Assembly (NCBI RefSeq): GCF_014637085.1
Contig: NZ_BMEU01000011.1
Location: 62,001-126,000 of the forward strand
DNA length: 64,000 nt
Direction: 5' to 3'
Origin: Comamonas phosphati
GTDB taxonomy: Bacteria > Pseudomonadota > Gammaproteobacteria > Burkholderiales > Burkholderiaceae_C
Positions 40,634 through 50,789 of the stretch are shown here, piece by piece. A model generated the notes under the pieces. That model did no database searches, was not told the DNA's origin, and saw nothing but the letters and a program-made list of their open reading frames with translations. The translations under genes and the position numbers were made by a program. Position 1 is the stretch's first letter. Each line of letters starts with the position of its first letter.

Positions 40634-43333
40634 TCACTCGGCCAGCGCGCGCGTCACGACTTCGCGCACGTCGTTGGACAGGTCGGGCTTGGCGGCCACG
40701 CGGGCAATGGCTTCGCGGGCGGCCGTGCGGTAGGGTTCGGCCAGCTTCTTCCAGCGGTCCAGCACACGGGCCAGGCGGGCGGCAACCTGTGGGTTGAAGC
40801 CGTCGATCTCGATCACGCGGTCGCTCCAGAACACATAGCCGGCCGCATCGGCGCGGTGGAAGGCGCCGGGGTTGCTGCAGTAGCTGAAGATCAGGCTGCG
40901 CGCACGATTGGGATTCTTGATCTGGAAGTCCGGGTGCTTCATCAGCGCCTTCACCGCAGGCAGCACGTTGCCGCCGCGGTCGCAGGCACCGCCTTGCAGG
41001 GCGAACCACTTGTCCAGCACCAGGGCATCCTGCTGGAACATGGCGTGGAAGCGCTTGAGTGCCTGTTCGGCCAGCGGGCTGGCGCTGTGGATCAGCGCCG
41101 AGAGCGCGGCCGTGCGGTCCGTCATGTTGCCGGCGTCCTTGCAGCGCTGGTAAGCCTTGCCGGGCCAGACCGTGTCGCCCGTCTGGGCGGCATGCAGGCA
41201 CAGCATGGACAGGGCGCGGCCGGCCAGCGCGCGGCGGCCGGCGCTCGCGTGGTCGGGCTGGTAGGCGCCGGTGTCGCGGTGGGCTTCCCAGGTGGCTTCC
41301 CAGTCGGCCTGCAGTGCGGTGGCCAGCTGCAGCTGCATGGCTTCGCGCACGGCGTGCACGCGCTGCGGATCGACTTCGGCCAGCTGTTCGGCGATATAGC
41401 TTTCGGACGGCAGCGTGAGCACCAGGTCCTTGAAGGCCGCGTCCAGCCTGTTGTCGCGCAGCACATTGCGCATGGCTTGCACAAAGGAGGTGGGCAGCAG
41501 GTCGGCGCCGGCTGCTCCTGTTCCGATGGCGTTGAGTGCAATGCGCAGACCCAGGCGCTGGCTGGCCTCCCATTGGTTGAACGGGTCGGTGTCGTGGGCC
41601 AGCAGCGTGAGCAGGTCGGCGTCGCTGAAATCGTGCTCCAGCACCACGGGGGCGCTAAAAGCCCGCAGCAGCGAGGGTACGGGTGCAGCGGGCACGTTGG
41701 TGAAGACAAAACTCTGCTCGGCCTCGGTCACCACCAGCATGCGGCTACCGGCTGCCTGGGCCGGGTTTTCGCCTTGCAGCTGCAGCGCGATTTCCTGGCC
41801 GTCGGCCGTGAGCAGGCCCATCTGCACGGGAATGACGCAGGGCAGCTTCTCGCTCTGGCCCGTGGTGGGCGCGCAGCTTTGCGACAGCGTCAGCGTGTAG
41901 GTCTGGGCGGCGGCATCGTACTGGCCTGTGGCCTTGAGATGCGGCGTGCCGGCCTGGCTGTACCAGCGGCGGAACTGCTGCAGGTTCTGGGCCAGGGGCG
42001 AGCCGGGGTTGGCATCGGCAATGGCCTGCGAGAAATCGTCGCAGGTCACGGCCTGGCCGTCGTGGCGCTCGAAATACAGCTTCATGCCCTTGGCAAAGCC
42101 TTTGCGGCCCACCAGGTTGTGCTGCATGCGCACGACTTCGGCGCCTTTTTCGTAGATCGTGACCGTGTAGAAGTTGTTGATCTCGATGTAGCTGTCCGGG
42201 CGCACGGGGTGGGCCATGGGGCCCGCATCCTCGGGGAACTGGACGGTGCGCAGCACGCGCACGTCGTCGATGCGCTTGACGGCGCGCGCCGAAGGCGTGC
42301 CCGCCATGTCCATCGAGAATTCCTGGTCGCGGAAGACGGTCAGGCCCTCCTTGAGCGAAAGCTGGAACCAGTCGCGGCAGGTGACGCGGTCGCCGGTCCA
42401 GTTGTGGAAGTACTCGTGGCCGACGACGGACTCGATGTTGGCGTAGTCCACATCGGTGGCCGTGGCCTGGTTGGCCAGAACGTACTTGGTGTTGAAGATG
42501 TTCAGGCCCTTGTTTTCCATGGCGCCCATGTTGAAGTCGCTGGTGGCGACGATCATGAAGCGGTCCAGGTCCAGCGACAGGCCGAAGCGCGCCTCGTCCC
42601 AGGCAATTGCATGCATGAGCGAGTTCATGGCATGTTCGGTCTTTTCCAGGTCGCCCGGGCGCACGAAGACCTGCAGCAGGTGGTTGTTGCCGGCGCGGCT
42701 CCTGATCTGCTGCTCGCGCGCGACCAGCTTGCCCGCCACCAGGGCGAACAGATAGCTGGGCTTCTTGTGCGGATCGACCCACTTGGCGAAGTGGCGGCCG
42801 TCCTCCAGCCCGCCGGACTCCACCAGGTTGCCGTTGGACAGCAGCACCGGGTACTGGGCCTTGCTGGCGCGCAGGGTCACGGTGTACATGGCCATGACGT
42901 CGGGGCGGTCCAGGAAGTAGGTGATACGGCGAAAGCCCTCGGCCTCGCACTGCGTGAAGAACGTGTCCTCGCTCACATACAGGCCCATGAGCTTGGTGTT
43001 CTTGACGGGCGCGCAGGTGGTGAAGATCTCCAGCTCCACGGGGGCATGGCCCTCGGGCAGGTTTTCCAGCACCAGCTGGTCGCCGTCCATCTTGAACGAG
43101 GTGCCCGCGCCGTTGACCAGCACGCGCGCCAGGTTCAGCTCGTCGCCATCCAGGCGCAGCGGCTGGGCCGCCACCTCGGGGTTGCGGCGCACGCGCATCC
43201 TGTTGAGCACGCGGGTCTTGGCGGGGTCCAGGTCAAAAGTCAGATCCACGGTGTCGATCCACCAGGCGGGAGCCTGGTAGTCGGCACGGTGGATGGCGGT
43301 GGCAGGGGCTTGCCCGTCACGCAGTTGCAGCAT
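40634..43333 (-). CDS. pepN: aminopeptidase N (M1 family zinc metallopeptidase)
   Basis: An 899-residue cytoplasmic aminopeptidase of gammaproteobacterial PepN type. The zinc site is H306-E307-x2-H310 in VVGHEYFHNWTGDR with the third ligand E329 in LKEGLTVF. The exopeptidase motif GAMENKGLN lies about 40 residues before it, and the C-terminal DUF3458 and ARM-like helical region (about 440-899) follow. It trims N-terminal residues from peptides after ATP-dependent proteolysis. The start ATG 43333 has AAGGAAG upstream. It follows prfB by 20 bases and precedes fbp by 41. Confidence 0.96.
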   Translation of the reverse strand: MLQLRDGQAPATAIHRADYQAPAWWIDTVDLTFDLDPAKTRVLNRMRVRRNPEVAAQPLRLDGDELNLARVLVNGAGTSFKMDGDQLVLENLPEGHAPVELEIFTTCAPVKNTKLMGLYVSEDTFFTQCEAEGFRRITYFLDRPDVMAMYTVTLRASKAQYPVLLSNGNLVESGGLEDGRHFAKWVDPHKKPSYLFALVAGKLVAREQQIRSRAGNNHLLQVFVRPGDLEKTEHAMNSLMHAIAWDEARFGLSLDLDRFMIVATSDFNMGAMENKGLNIFNTKYVLANQATATDVDYANIESVVGHEYFHNWTGDRVTCRDWFQLSLKEGLTVFRDQEFSMDMAGTPSARAVKRIDDVRVLRTVQFPEDAGPMAHPVRPDSYIEINNFYTVTIYEKGAEVVRMQHNLVGRKGFAKGMKLYFERHDGQAVTCDDFSQAIADANPGSPLAQNLQQFRRWYSQAGTPHLKATGQYDAAAQTYTLTLSQSCAPTTGQSEKLPCVIPVQMGLLTADGQEIALQLQGENPAQAAGSRMLVVTEAEQSFVFTNVPAAPVPSLLRAFSAPVVLEHDFSDADLLTLLAHDTDPFNQWEASQRLGLRIALNAIGTGAAGADLLPTSFVQAMRNVLRDNRLDAAFKDLVLTLPSESYIAEQLAEVDPQRVHAVREAMQLQLATALQADWEATWEAHRDTGAYQPDHASAGRRALAGRALSMLCLHAAQTGDTVWPGKAYQRCKDAGNMTDRTAALSALIHSASPLAEQALKRFHAMFQQDALVLDKWFALQGGACDRGGNVLPAVKALMKHPDFQIKNPNRARSLIFSYCSNPGAFHRADAAGYVFWSDRVIEIDGFNPQVAARLARVLDRWKKLAEPYRTAAREAIARVAAKPDLSNDVREVVTRALAE

Positions 43334-43353
43334 ATCGCTTCCTTTCGAAGGGA

Positions 43354-44458
43354 TCAGAGGCCTTGCTTGAGCGAGGCTTCGATGAACACGTCCAGATCGC
43401 CGTCCAGCACCTTCTGGGTGGCCGAGACTTCCACGTTGGTGCGCAAGTCCTTGATGCGGCTGTTGTCCAGCACGTAGGAGCGGATCTGGTGGCCCCAGCC
43501 GACATCGGTCTTGGTGTCCTCCAGCTTCTGCTGCTCCTCCATGCGCTTGCGCATCTCGAAGTCATACAGGCGCGAACGCAGGCGTTGCCATGCCACGTCG
43601 CGGTTGCTGTGCTGGCTGCGGCCGTCCTGGCATTGCACCACGATACCCGTGGGGATGTGGGTCAGACGCACGGCCGAATCGGTCTTGTTGATGTGCTGGC
43701 CGCCCGCGCCCGAGGCGCGATAGGTGTCGGTGCGCACATCCGACGGGTTGATGTTGATCTCGATGGAGTCGTCGATCTCGGGGTAGACGAACAGCGAGGA
43801 GAAGCTGGTATGGCGGCCGCCCGAGGAGTCGAAGGGCGACTTGCGGACCAGGCGGTGCACGCCGGTCTCGGTGCGCAGCAGGCCGTAGGCGTACTCGCCT
43901 TCCACCTTGATGGTTGCGCTCTTGATGCCGGCCACGTCGCCCGGGGTTTCTTCTTCCACGGTGGCTTTGAAGCCCTTGCGCTCGGCGTACTTCAGGTACT
44001 GGCGCAGCAGCATGCTGGCCCAGTCACAGGCTTCGGTGCCACCGGCGCCGGCCTGGATGTCGATGAAGCAGTTGAGCGGATCGGCCTCGCCACCGAACAT
44101 GCGGCGGAATTCCAGCTCTTCGATCAGCGGCTTGAGCTTGGCGGTTTCGGCTTCGATGGTTTCAAGGCCGGCGTCATCGCCTTCTTCCTTGCTCATCTCG
44201 AACAGCTCGGAGTTGTCGGCCAGTTCGGTGGTGAGCTTTTCCAGCGTCAGCACGACCGAGTCGAGTGACTTCTTTTCCTTGCCCAGCTCCTGGGCCTTCT
44301 TGGGGTCGTTCCAGACGGCGGGGTCTTCCAGCGATGCGTTTACCGTGCGCAGGCGCTCGTACTTGGCATCGTAGTCAAAGATACCTCCGTAGATCTGCCG
44401 TGCGCTCGGACAGATCTTCGAGGGTGTTGCCGATAGAGTTGACGCGTTCTGCTTCCAT
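43354..44458 (-). CDS. prfB: peptide chain release factor 2, read through a programmed +1 frameshift
   Basis: RF2 (367 residues after frameshifting) releases peptides at UGA and UAA. The short first frame runs from ATG 44458 to an in-frame TGA at 44377-44375 (27 codons, ending ADLRRYL). At CTT-TGA-C the ribosome shifts +1 and continues in the frame that ends at 43354, aided by GGAGGT (44388-44383 on the minus strand), three bases before CTT. The RF2 specificity motif SPF ([12 protein letters not shown]) and the catalytic GGQ ([15 protein letters not shown]) are intact. The shift makes RF2 synthesis self-limiting. pepN follows by 20 bases; lysS, the common neighbour, is absent. Confidence 0.96.
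44374..44389 (-). promoter_or_regulatory. prfB programmed +1 frameshift site
   Basis: The minus strand reads CGGAGGTATCTTTGAC: a Shine-Dalgarno-like GGAGGT, three bases, then the slippery CTT followed by the UGA stop and C. This matches the canonical prfB autoregulatory site, in which a shortage of RF2 lengthens the pause at UGA and promotes the shift. Confidence 0.95.
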
Positions 44459-44743
44459 GGTGTGTCCGTTGTGTTCTTTAAAGATAGCCTTGGATTTTCT
44501 CATGCGCGGCGCACATGGGGAGGCAATGGCCCGGGACAATCCGATGGAAAGCATGTCTTCCTGCCTTGGGCATTGTTGCCTTGGCCCATGGAATCTGCCC
44601 CCAACTCCAGATTCCCGGCCTTGGCGACTTTTCCCACTATTGGTTTGGGAGCAGCCAGCGATGGCTGGTATTGGGGTTCGGATGGATAATGGCTTGATCC
44701 AACGGCATGGTAGGCACTGCTTGCTATTAAAACAGGGGCGTTC
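44459..44743. other. gene-free region upstream of prfB
   Basis: About 285 bases between prfB and the terminator of the acyl-CoA dehydrogenase unit. The open frames here have no ribosome site and no family resemblance. It must hold the prfB promoter: on the minus strand there is an AT-richer stretch close to the start (TTTAAAGAACACAACGG at 44466-44482) but no convincing -35/-10 pair. Confidence 0.4.
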
Positions 44744-44778
44744 AAATAAAAATGCCCCGCAGCCGGGGCAGCGGGGCA
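44744..44778 (-). terminator. terminator after the acyl-CoA dehydrogenase gene
   Basis: On the minus strand GCCCCGC pairs with GCGGGGC around TGCCCCGGCT, and ATTTTTATTT follows. It begins 39 bases after the stop of the acyl-CoA dehydrogenase gene. Confidence 0.8.
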
Positions 44779-44816
44779 AACAGCGCGCTCGACGCCGTTG
44801 GAGGAGGGGTTCGAGG

Positions 44817-46091
<1,275 letters not shown>

Positions 46092-46153
46092 GGGTGCTCC
46101 TTTTGCTATCGGGCAGTGAGAATGGGTGAGTGGGGCGTTGTTGGCGGCAGAGC

Positions 46154-47251
46154 TCAGCTGCGCCGGGCAAAGGACCAGGCCAGCTCCGCCATGGGGCGGG
46201 CCGTGTCGCCCGAGGCCTTGGCCTGGGCACTGGAGGCCGTGCCGGCCTCCACGCGCTTGGCGATGCCTTGCAGGATGGCGGCGATGCGGAACATGTTGTA
46301 GGCCAGGTAGAAGTTCCAGTCCCTGTGCAGGGTGTCGAGGTCGGTGATGCCTGTGCGCTTGCCCGTCCGTTCGATATAGCGACGGATGTATTCGGACTCG
46401 GCGGGAATGCCCAGCGCCGCCAGGTCCAGTCCGCCGATGCCGCGGCCCAGCGCGGTAGGGATGTGCCAGGCCATGCAGTGATAGCTGAAGTCGGCCAGCG
46501 GATGGCCCAGCGTGGACAGCTCCCAGTCCAGCACGGCGATCACGCGCGGCTCGGTGGGGTGGAACATCAGATTGTCCAGGCGGTAGTCGCCATGCACGAT
46601 GGAGACGCGGCTTTCATCGCGCGCGCTGGCCGGCATATGGGCCGGCAGCCACTCCATGAGCTTGTCCATCTCGGGGATGGGCTGGGTGATGGAGGCCTGG
46701 TACTGCTTGCTCCAGCGGCCGATCTGGCGCTCGAAGTAATTGCCGCTCTTGCCGTAGTCCGCCAGGCCCCGCTCGGCGAACTTCACACTGTGCAGCGCGG
46801 CGATCACGCGGTTCATCTCGTCATAGATGGCGCCGCGCTCGGCGCTCGTCATGCCGGGCAGCGACTGGTCCCACAGCACGCGGCCTTCCATGCACTCCAT
46901 GATGTAGAAGGCGCGGCCCATGACCGACTCGTCCTCGCACAGCGCATACATGTGTGGCACGGGCACATCGGTGCCGGCCAGGCCCTTCATGACGCGGAAC
47001 TCGCGCTCGATGGCATGGGCCGAAGGCAGCAGCCTGGCCACGGGGCCGGGCTTGGAGCGCATCACGTAGTGCTTGCCGGGCGTGATCAGCTTGTAGGTGG
47101 GGTTGGACTGCCCGCCCTTGAACATCTCCACCTGCAGCGGACCGGCAAAGCCGTCGACATGGCCGGACATCCAGGCCGTGAGCGCGGCGATGTCGAACGC
47201 ATGCTGCCCGGAAACGGGGCGGGTGCCGACGAAATGGTCAAAAGTACTCAT
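46154..47251 (-). CDS. aminoglycoside-phosphotransferase-like kinase (LvaA / ACAD10-N-like)
   Basis: A 365-residue protein with the APH kinase fold: [16 protein letters not shown] (nucleotide loop), YVMRSKP (the catalytic-core lysine region), the catalytic loop [16 protein letters not shown] and the metal motif [16 protein letters not shown]. Antibiotic resistance is not implied; relatives fused or paired with acyl-CoA dehydrogenases, such as the N-terminal half of ACAD10/11 and LvaA of Pseudomonas, phosphorylate the hydroxyl of 4-hydroxyacyl-CoA. The dehydrogenase gene begins 62 bases downstream. I see no small LvaB-like partner gene between them. Confidence 0.85.
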   Translation of the reverse strand: MSTFDHFVGTRPVSGQHAFDIAALTAWMSGHVDGFAGPLQVEMFKGGQSNPTYKLITPGKHYVMRSKPGPVARLLPSAHAIEREFRVMKGLAGTDVPVPHMYALCEDESVMGRAFYIMECMEGRVLWDQSLPGMTSAERGAIYDEMNRVIAALHSVKFAERGLADYGKSGNYFERQIGRWSKQYQASITQPIPEMDKLMEWLPAHMPASARDESRVSIVHGDYRLDNLMFHPTEPRVIAVLDWELSTLGHPLADFSYHCMAWHIPTALGRGIGGLDLAALGIPAESEYIRRYIERTGKRTGITDLDTLHRDWNFYLAYNMFRIAAILQGIAKRVEAGTASSAQAKASGDTARPMAELAWSFARRS

Positions 47252-47419
47252 GAGGGTTCAGTCCTTTGTTCGATTTGTGGTGGCCGGGCGCAAGCCGCCA
47301 CGCCGCGCCAAAAGCGCAGAGAGCGTTTGCATAAAAAAGGGGGAGTTGCCGCGAAAGCGGCGAAGAAGAGGCGGGCAGCCGAAGGTGGCTGTCCTTAAAA
47401 CAGGCACCGTCTGTGGATC

Positions 47420-47499
47420 AGTGACACCGAGCAAGAGCCGCCTCGCCGCGAAGGTGTCGTCCCCCCATGGGGGGGAAGCCGCAAAGCGGCTCAGGGGGG
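47420..47499 (-). repeat. CCCCCTGAG element, copy d (after the Crp-family gene)
   Basis: The element begins at the base next to the Crp-family stop: CCCCCCTGAGCCGCTTTGCG on the minus strand, then CGGCTTCCCCCCCATGGGGG, GACGACACCTTCGCGGCGAG and GCGGCTCTTGCTCGGTGTC. It has a palindromic CCCCCCATGGGGGG core and is the closest match to copy b. Confidence 0.75.
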
Positions 47500-48219
47500 T
47501 TAGTGATCCGTATCGGCAATCCGCAGCAGCGTATCGCGGTCGCGCACCACCAGGCCGCCCGGCTCGATGCGTATCACTTCCTCGCGCTCCATGGACTTGA
47601 GTTCCTGGTTCACGCGCTGGCGCGAGGCCCCCAGCAACTGCGCCAGTTCCTCCTGCGCCAGGTGCAGGCCGATGCGGATCTCGCTGCTGTCCGAAAGACT
47701 CATCACGCCATAGCTGCGCATCAGGTGCAGCAGCTGCTTGGCCAGGCGTGCGCGCAGCGGCAGGGTGTTGAGGTCTTCCACCAGGCCGTAGAGCTGGCGC
47801 ACGCGGCGGGCATTGAGGCGAAGAATGGCCTCCGAGAACTCCACATGCAGGCCCAGGATGCGCTTGAAGTCGGCCTTGGAGACGCACAGCAAGGTGGTAT
47901 CGCCATGCGCGTAGGCATCGTGGGTGCGCTTGTCGCCGTCCAGGATGGCCACGTCGCCGAACCAGATGCCGGGCTCCACGTAGGTCAGCGTGATCTGCTT
48001 GCCCGTGATCGAGGTGGAGCTCACGCGCACCGCGCCCTTGGCGCAGGCGATCCACTCCTCGGGCGGTTCGCCGCGGGCGCAGATGAGCGAGCCATCTCTG
48101 AATCGTTTGACGTAGGCGCATCGAAGAATGTCGTGCCGAAGCGAAGGCGATAAGGATGAGAACCAGCGACCGGAGTTGATCGCTTCACGTTCTTCCATGG
48201 TAAGAATCGGGTCGTCCAT
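47500..48219 (-). CDS. Crp/Fnr family transcriptional regulator
   Basis: A 239-residue regulator: cyclic-nucleotide-binding-like beta barrel (about 30-135, SLICARGEPPEEWIACAKGAVRVSS...GDVAILDG), a dimerisation helix (AILRLNARRVRQLYGLVEDL) and a winged helix with LAQEELAQLLGASRQRVNQELKSMERE. There is no FNR-type N-terminal cysteine cluster, and the cAMP-binding arginine/serine signature is not obvious, so the effector is unknown. It stands alone, 248 bases downstream of the kinase/dehydrogenase start region and on the same strand, so it reads toward that operon but is not clearly part of it. Confidence 0.88.
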   Translation of the reverse strand: MDDPILTMEEREAINSGRWFSSLSPSLRHDILRCAYVKRFRDGSLICARGEPPEEWIACAKGAVRVSSTSITGKQITLTYVEPGIWFGDVAILDGDKRTHDAYAHGDTTLLCVSKADFKRILGLHVEFSEAILRLNARRVRQLYGLVEDLNTLPLRARLAKQLLHLMRSYGVMSLSDSSEIRIGLHLAQEELAQLLGASRQRVNQELKSMEREEVIRIEPGGLVVRDRDTLLRIADTDH

Positions 48220-48383
48220 GATCTGTCTAATGCGTGACTGGTGACTGGTTCATTGTCGCGTGTGGGACCGGGCGCTTTGCCAATGCCTGGGCCGCACCTG
48301 TCGCCTGGGTGTCCGCGTGGTAAGCGAACAGGGCTTGCGTCAATGGCGAAATCGGCCATGCAGTGTGCCAGAGGACGGCACGC
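48220..48383. other. gene-free region upstream of the Crp-family gene
   Basis: This holds the promoter region of the Crp-family gene and, beyond it, the end of the thi operon transcript. On the minus strand a short palindromic block (GTCACCAGTCACGCATTAG near 48228-48246) precedes the start; no coding frame is credible. Confidence 0.35.
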
Positions 48384-48410
48384 AAAAATGCCCGCGGCTT
48401 GGGCGGGCAT
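48384..48410 (-). terminator. terminator of the thiO-thiS-thiG-thiE operon
   Basis: On the minus strand ATGCCCGC pairs with GCGGGCAT around CCAAGCC and is followed by TTTTTG. It lies 147 bases after the thiE stop. The region between (48411-48556) contains no gene that I can support. Confidence 0.75.
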
Positions 48411-48556
48411 GGGTAGGTTATCGGCAGGGGGGGGTGATTGCCGGCGCTGGCGTATGCGCAAATCGGCAATGGAAATAGATGCTGGCGCTTGCGGGTAAAG
48501 ATCTGGCAGCTATCGAAAGAGTAGTTTGAAGCGGCGTCGGCCTGCAGCCGCCAGCC

Positions 48557-49501
48557 TCAAACCTTGGCCTGCATGTGCTCGAGCAGATGCACGGCCGCAG
48601 CTTCCGGGTCGGGCGCATTGACCAGCGCCCGCACCACGGCCACCGAGCCCACGCCGGTGGCGCGCACGGCGGGGAACAGGTCGGCCGAGATGCCGCCAAT
48701 GGCCACCAGCGGGTATTGCTGCATGAGCCGCACATAGGCGGCAAGGCGTGCCAGCCCTTGCGGGGCGGTGGCCATCTTCTTGAGCGTGGTGGGGAATACC
48801 GCGCCCAGCGCGATGTAGCTGGGCTGCACGGCATGGGCGCGCACCATTTCGGCGTAGCCGTGGGTGCTGACGCCCAGGCGCGTGCCCGAGGTGCGGATGG
48901 TTTCCAGGTCACGGTGGCCGATGAGGTCCAGGTCCTCCTGGCCCACGTGGATGCCGTAGGCGCCCGCATCCAGCGCGGCCTGCCAGTGGTCGTTGATGAA
49001 CAGGCGCGCGCCCGTGTCTTCGACGGCGGCCACGGCGGCCTTCACCTCGCGGGCCACGGCGGCCTGGTCGTCGGACTTGAAGCGCAGCTGCACCGTGGGC
49101 ACGCCGGCGCGGGCCATGCGGCCCACCCATTCGGCCGTGGGCAGCACGCCATACAGGCCCAGCTCGCGCGGGCAGTGCGCAAAAGCCTGGGCCGGATCGG
49201 CTGCGGCCAGACCGAAATCGCGCGGCTCGTCGGGCCAGTGCGTGACGTCGAACTGGTTGGTGCGCTCGGACTGGCGCTGCCAGGCCTGGGCCAGGGTCTC
49301 GGCGTCCACGGCAATGAAGCCCAGGGCGCTGCAGGCCTGCAGCGCCGCCAGGTAGGCCGGCTCGCTGCGCAGTGCGGGCGGCACCGGCCGGGCGGTCAGC
49401 TGGACATGCCCGGCCCGATCGTCGGGAGCCTGCGTGGCAAACGTGCTGCCGTGCTGGTGGACGATGGCCTGGGCCAGTGCCTGGATTTCAGCGGTGTTCA
49501 T
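48557..49501 (-). CDS. thiE: thiamine phosphate synthase with N-terminal extension
   Basis: A 314-residue ThiE that joins HMP-diphosphate and thiazole phosphate to form thiamine phosphate. The TIM-barrel signature is in the second half: FINDHWQAALDAGAYGIHVGQED, LGVSTHGYAEMVRAHAVQPSYIALGAVFPTTLKK and VAIGGI. Typical ThiE is about 210 residues; here the first about 105 residues form an extra domain with an HVQLTARPVPPALR stretch that I cannot assign. It is the last gene of the riboswitch-controlled operon, 18 bases after thiG. Confidence 0.9.
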   Translation of the reverse strand: MNTAEIQALAQAIVHQHGSTFATQAPDDRAGHVQLTARPVPPALRSEPAYLAALQACSALGFIAVDAETLAQAWQRQSERTNQFDVTHWPDEPRDFGLAAADPAQAFAHCPRELGLYGVLPTAEWVGRMARAGVPTVQLRFKSDDQAAVAREVKAAVAAVEDTGARLFINDHWQAALDAGAYGIHVGQEDLDLIGHRDLETIRTSGTRLGVSTHGYAEMVRAHAVQPSYIALGAVFPTTLKKMATAPQGLARLAAYVRLMQQYPLVAIGGISADLFPAVRATGVGSVAVVRALVNAPDPEAAAVHLLEHMQAKV

Positions 49502-49519
49502 GTGCGGCCTTGCGTTTGT

Positions 49520-50329
49520 TTACTCATGGTGCCAGAACGGCGTGCCCAGCACGGGGGTGCTGGGCTGGGCGGCCACCTGCTCGGCCATGGCGCCGGCGCG
49601 CCAGGCGGCGTGGCCGGCGTTCACGGCGTCGGAGAATGCGCCGGCCATGGCCACGGGATCTTCGGCCAGGGCCACGGCGGTGTTGAGCAGCACGGCGTCA
49701 TAGCCCCATTCCATGACGGAGCAGGCGTGCGAGGGCCGGCCCAGGCCGGCATCGACGATCAGCGGCACCTTCAGGCGTTCGCGCAGCATTTGCATGGCAT
49801 AGGGGTTGACGGGGCCGCGGCCCGTGCCTATGGGCGCTGCCCAGGGCATGACGGCCTGGCAGCCCACGTCCACCAGCCGCTGGCACAGCACCAGGTCGTA
49901 GGTGGTGTAGGGTAGGACCTGGAAGCCATCCTTGAGGAGGATGGAGGCGGCTTCCACGAGGTTGAGCGTGTCGGGCTGCAGCGTGTAGTCGTCGCCGATC
50001 AGCTCCAGCTTGATCCACGGGGTGTCGAACACCTCGCGGGCCATCTGGGCCGTGGTCACGGCTTCCTGGATGGTCATGCAGCCGGCCGTATTGGGCAGCA
50101 CGGGCACGTCGAGCTTCCTGAGCAGTTCCCAGAAGCTGGCTCCGGTTTCGGCGGCGTTGCTGCCCTGGCGGCGCAGCGAGGCCGTGACCATGGCGGGGCG
50201 CGAGCGCTGCACGGCGGCTTCCAGCACGGCGGGCGAGGGGTAGCGCGAAGTGCCCAGCAGCAGGCGGCTTGCAAAGCGCTGGCCGTAGAGCACCAGGGCG
50301 TCGTCGGCGGTGGTTGTCGAATGGTTCAT
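49520..50329 (-). CDS. thiG: thiazole synthase ThiG
   Basis: A 269-residue TIM-barrel enzyme that builds the thiazole ring from DXP, ThiS thiocarboxylate and dehydroglycine. The conserved sequence includes the imine-forming lysine region WIKLELIGDDYTLQPD and the phosphate-binding GTGRGPVNPYAM and DAGLGRPSHACSVMEWGYDAVLLNTAVA. It lies between thiS and thiE; the 138-base gap after thiS is filled by repeat element copy e. Its ribosome site is a weak AGAGAAAAG. Confidence 0.95.
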   Translation of the reverse strand: MNHSTTTADDALVLYGQRFASRLLLGTSRYPSPAVLEAAVQRSRPAMVTASLRRQGSNAAETGASFWELLRKLDVPVLPNTAGCMTIQEAVTTAQMAREVFDTPWIKLELIGDDYTLQPDTLNLVEAASILLKDGFQVLPYTTYDLVLCQRLVDVGCQAVMPWAAPIGTGRGPVNPYAMQMLRERLKVPLIVDAGLGRPSHACSVMEWGYDAVLLNTAVALAEDPVAMAGAFSDAVNAGHAAWRAGAMAEQVAAQPSTPVLGTPFWHHE

Positions 50330-50368
50330 GACTTTTCTCTTTGATCTTCAAATTACGGCCCACAGCGC

Positions 50369-50467
50369 TTGAAGCTGACACGGCCCAAGCCAGGGACGCC
50401 GAGCAAGGGCCGCCCCGCCGCGATGGCGTCGTCCCCCTTGGGGGAAGGCAGGCAGTGCCTCAGGGGG
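50369..50467 (-). repeat. CCCCCTGAG element, copy e (between thiS and thiG)
   Basis: The element begins at the base next to the thiS stop: CCCCCTGAGGCACTGCCTGC on the minus strand, then CTTCCCCCAAGGGGGACGAC, GCCATCGCGGCGGGGCGGCC and CTTGCTCGGCGTCCCTGGCT, ending TTGGGCCGTGTCAGCTTCA. Because it is inside the thi operon, it cannot fully stop transcription. Confidence 0.75.
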
Positions 50468-50665
50468 TCATCCTCCAGTGACAGGGGAGATGACTTCCAT
50501 CCTGTCCCCGTCCTGCAGCGCATGGGTCGCATACTGGGCTTTGGGCACGAAAACGGTGTTCACCGCCACGGCAAACGGTGGCCGGGCCTGCAGCTGCGCC
50601 AGCGCATCGGCCACGGTGGCGGAGGCGGGCAGTTCGGTGGCTTGCTGGTTGATGGTGATCTTCAT
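50468..50665 (-). CDS. thiS: sulfur carrier protein ThiS
   Basis: A 65-residue ubiquitin-like protein ending in the required diglycine (VISPVTGG), whose C-terminal glycine is adenylated and thiocarboxylated to supply sulfur for the thiazole. The middle (VADALAQLQARPPFAVAVNTVFVPKAQYATHALQDGD) fits the family. ATG 50665 is preferred over an in-frame TTG at 50674. It follows thiO by 124 bases. Its stop abuts repeat copy e. Confidence 0.93.
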   Translation of the reverse strand: MKITINQQATELPASATVADALAQLQARPPFAVAVNTVFVPKAQYATHALQDGDRMEVISPVTGG

Positions 50666-50789
50666 GGTGTGCAAACAGTCGGAACAGGCAAACGCGGCCC
50701 CGGTGCGGGCCGCGGCAGATACCTCAACAGTAAGGGCTGGCGGGCGCGGGCTTGCATGCGGCCAGGGTCGGAGAGCTGTGCGCCAAAGT

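Noticed and set aside
43354-44458. prfB as a frameshifted pseudogene
   Set aside because: The stop and shift match the programmed +1 site exactly, with its upstream GGAGGT, and all catalytic motifs are intact.
44459-44743. A coding gene upstream of prfB (open frames near 44484-44689)
   Set aside because: No ribosome site, no domain and incoherent composition; the frames are fortuitous.
46154-47251. Aminoglycoside resistance gene
   Set aside because: The APH fold is real, but the neighbouring acyl-CoA dehydrogenase and the ACAD10/LvaA resemblance point to acyl-CoA metabolism.
50369-50467. Element copy e as a terminator splitting the thi operon
   Set aside because: thiG and thiE would then need a second promoter, none is evident, and the riboswitch-led gene order argues for one operon; partial attenuation remains possible.
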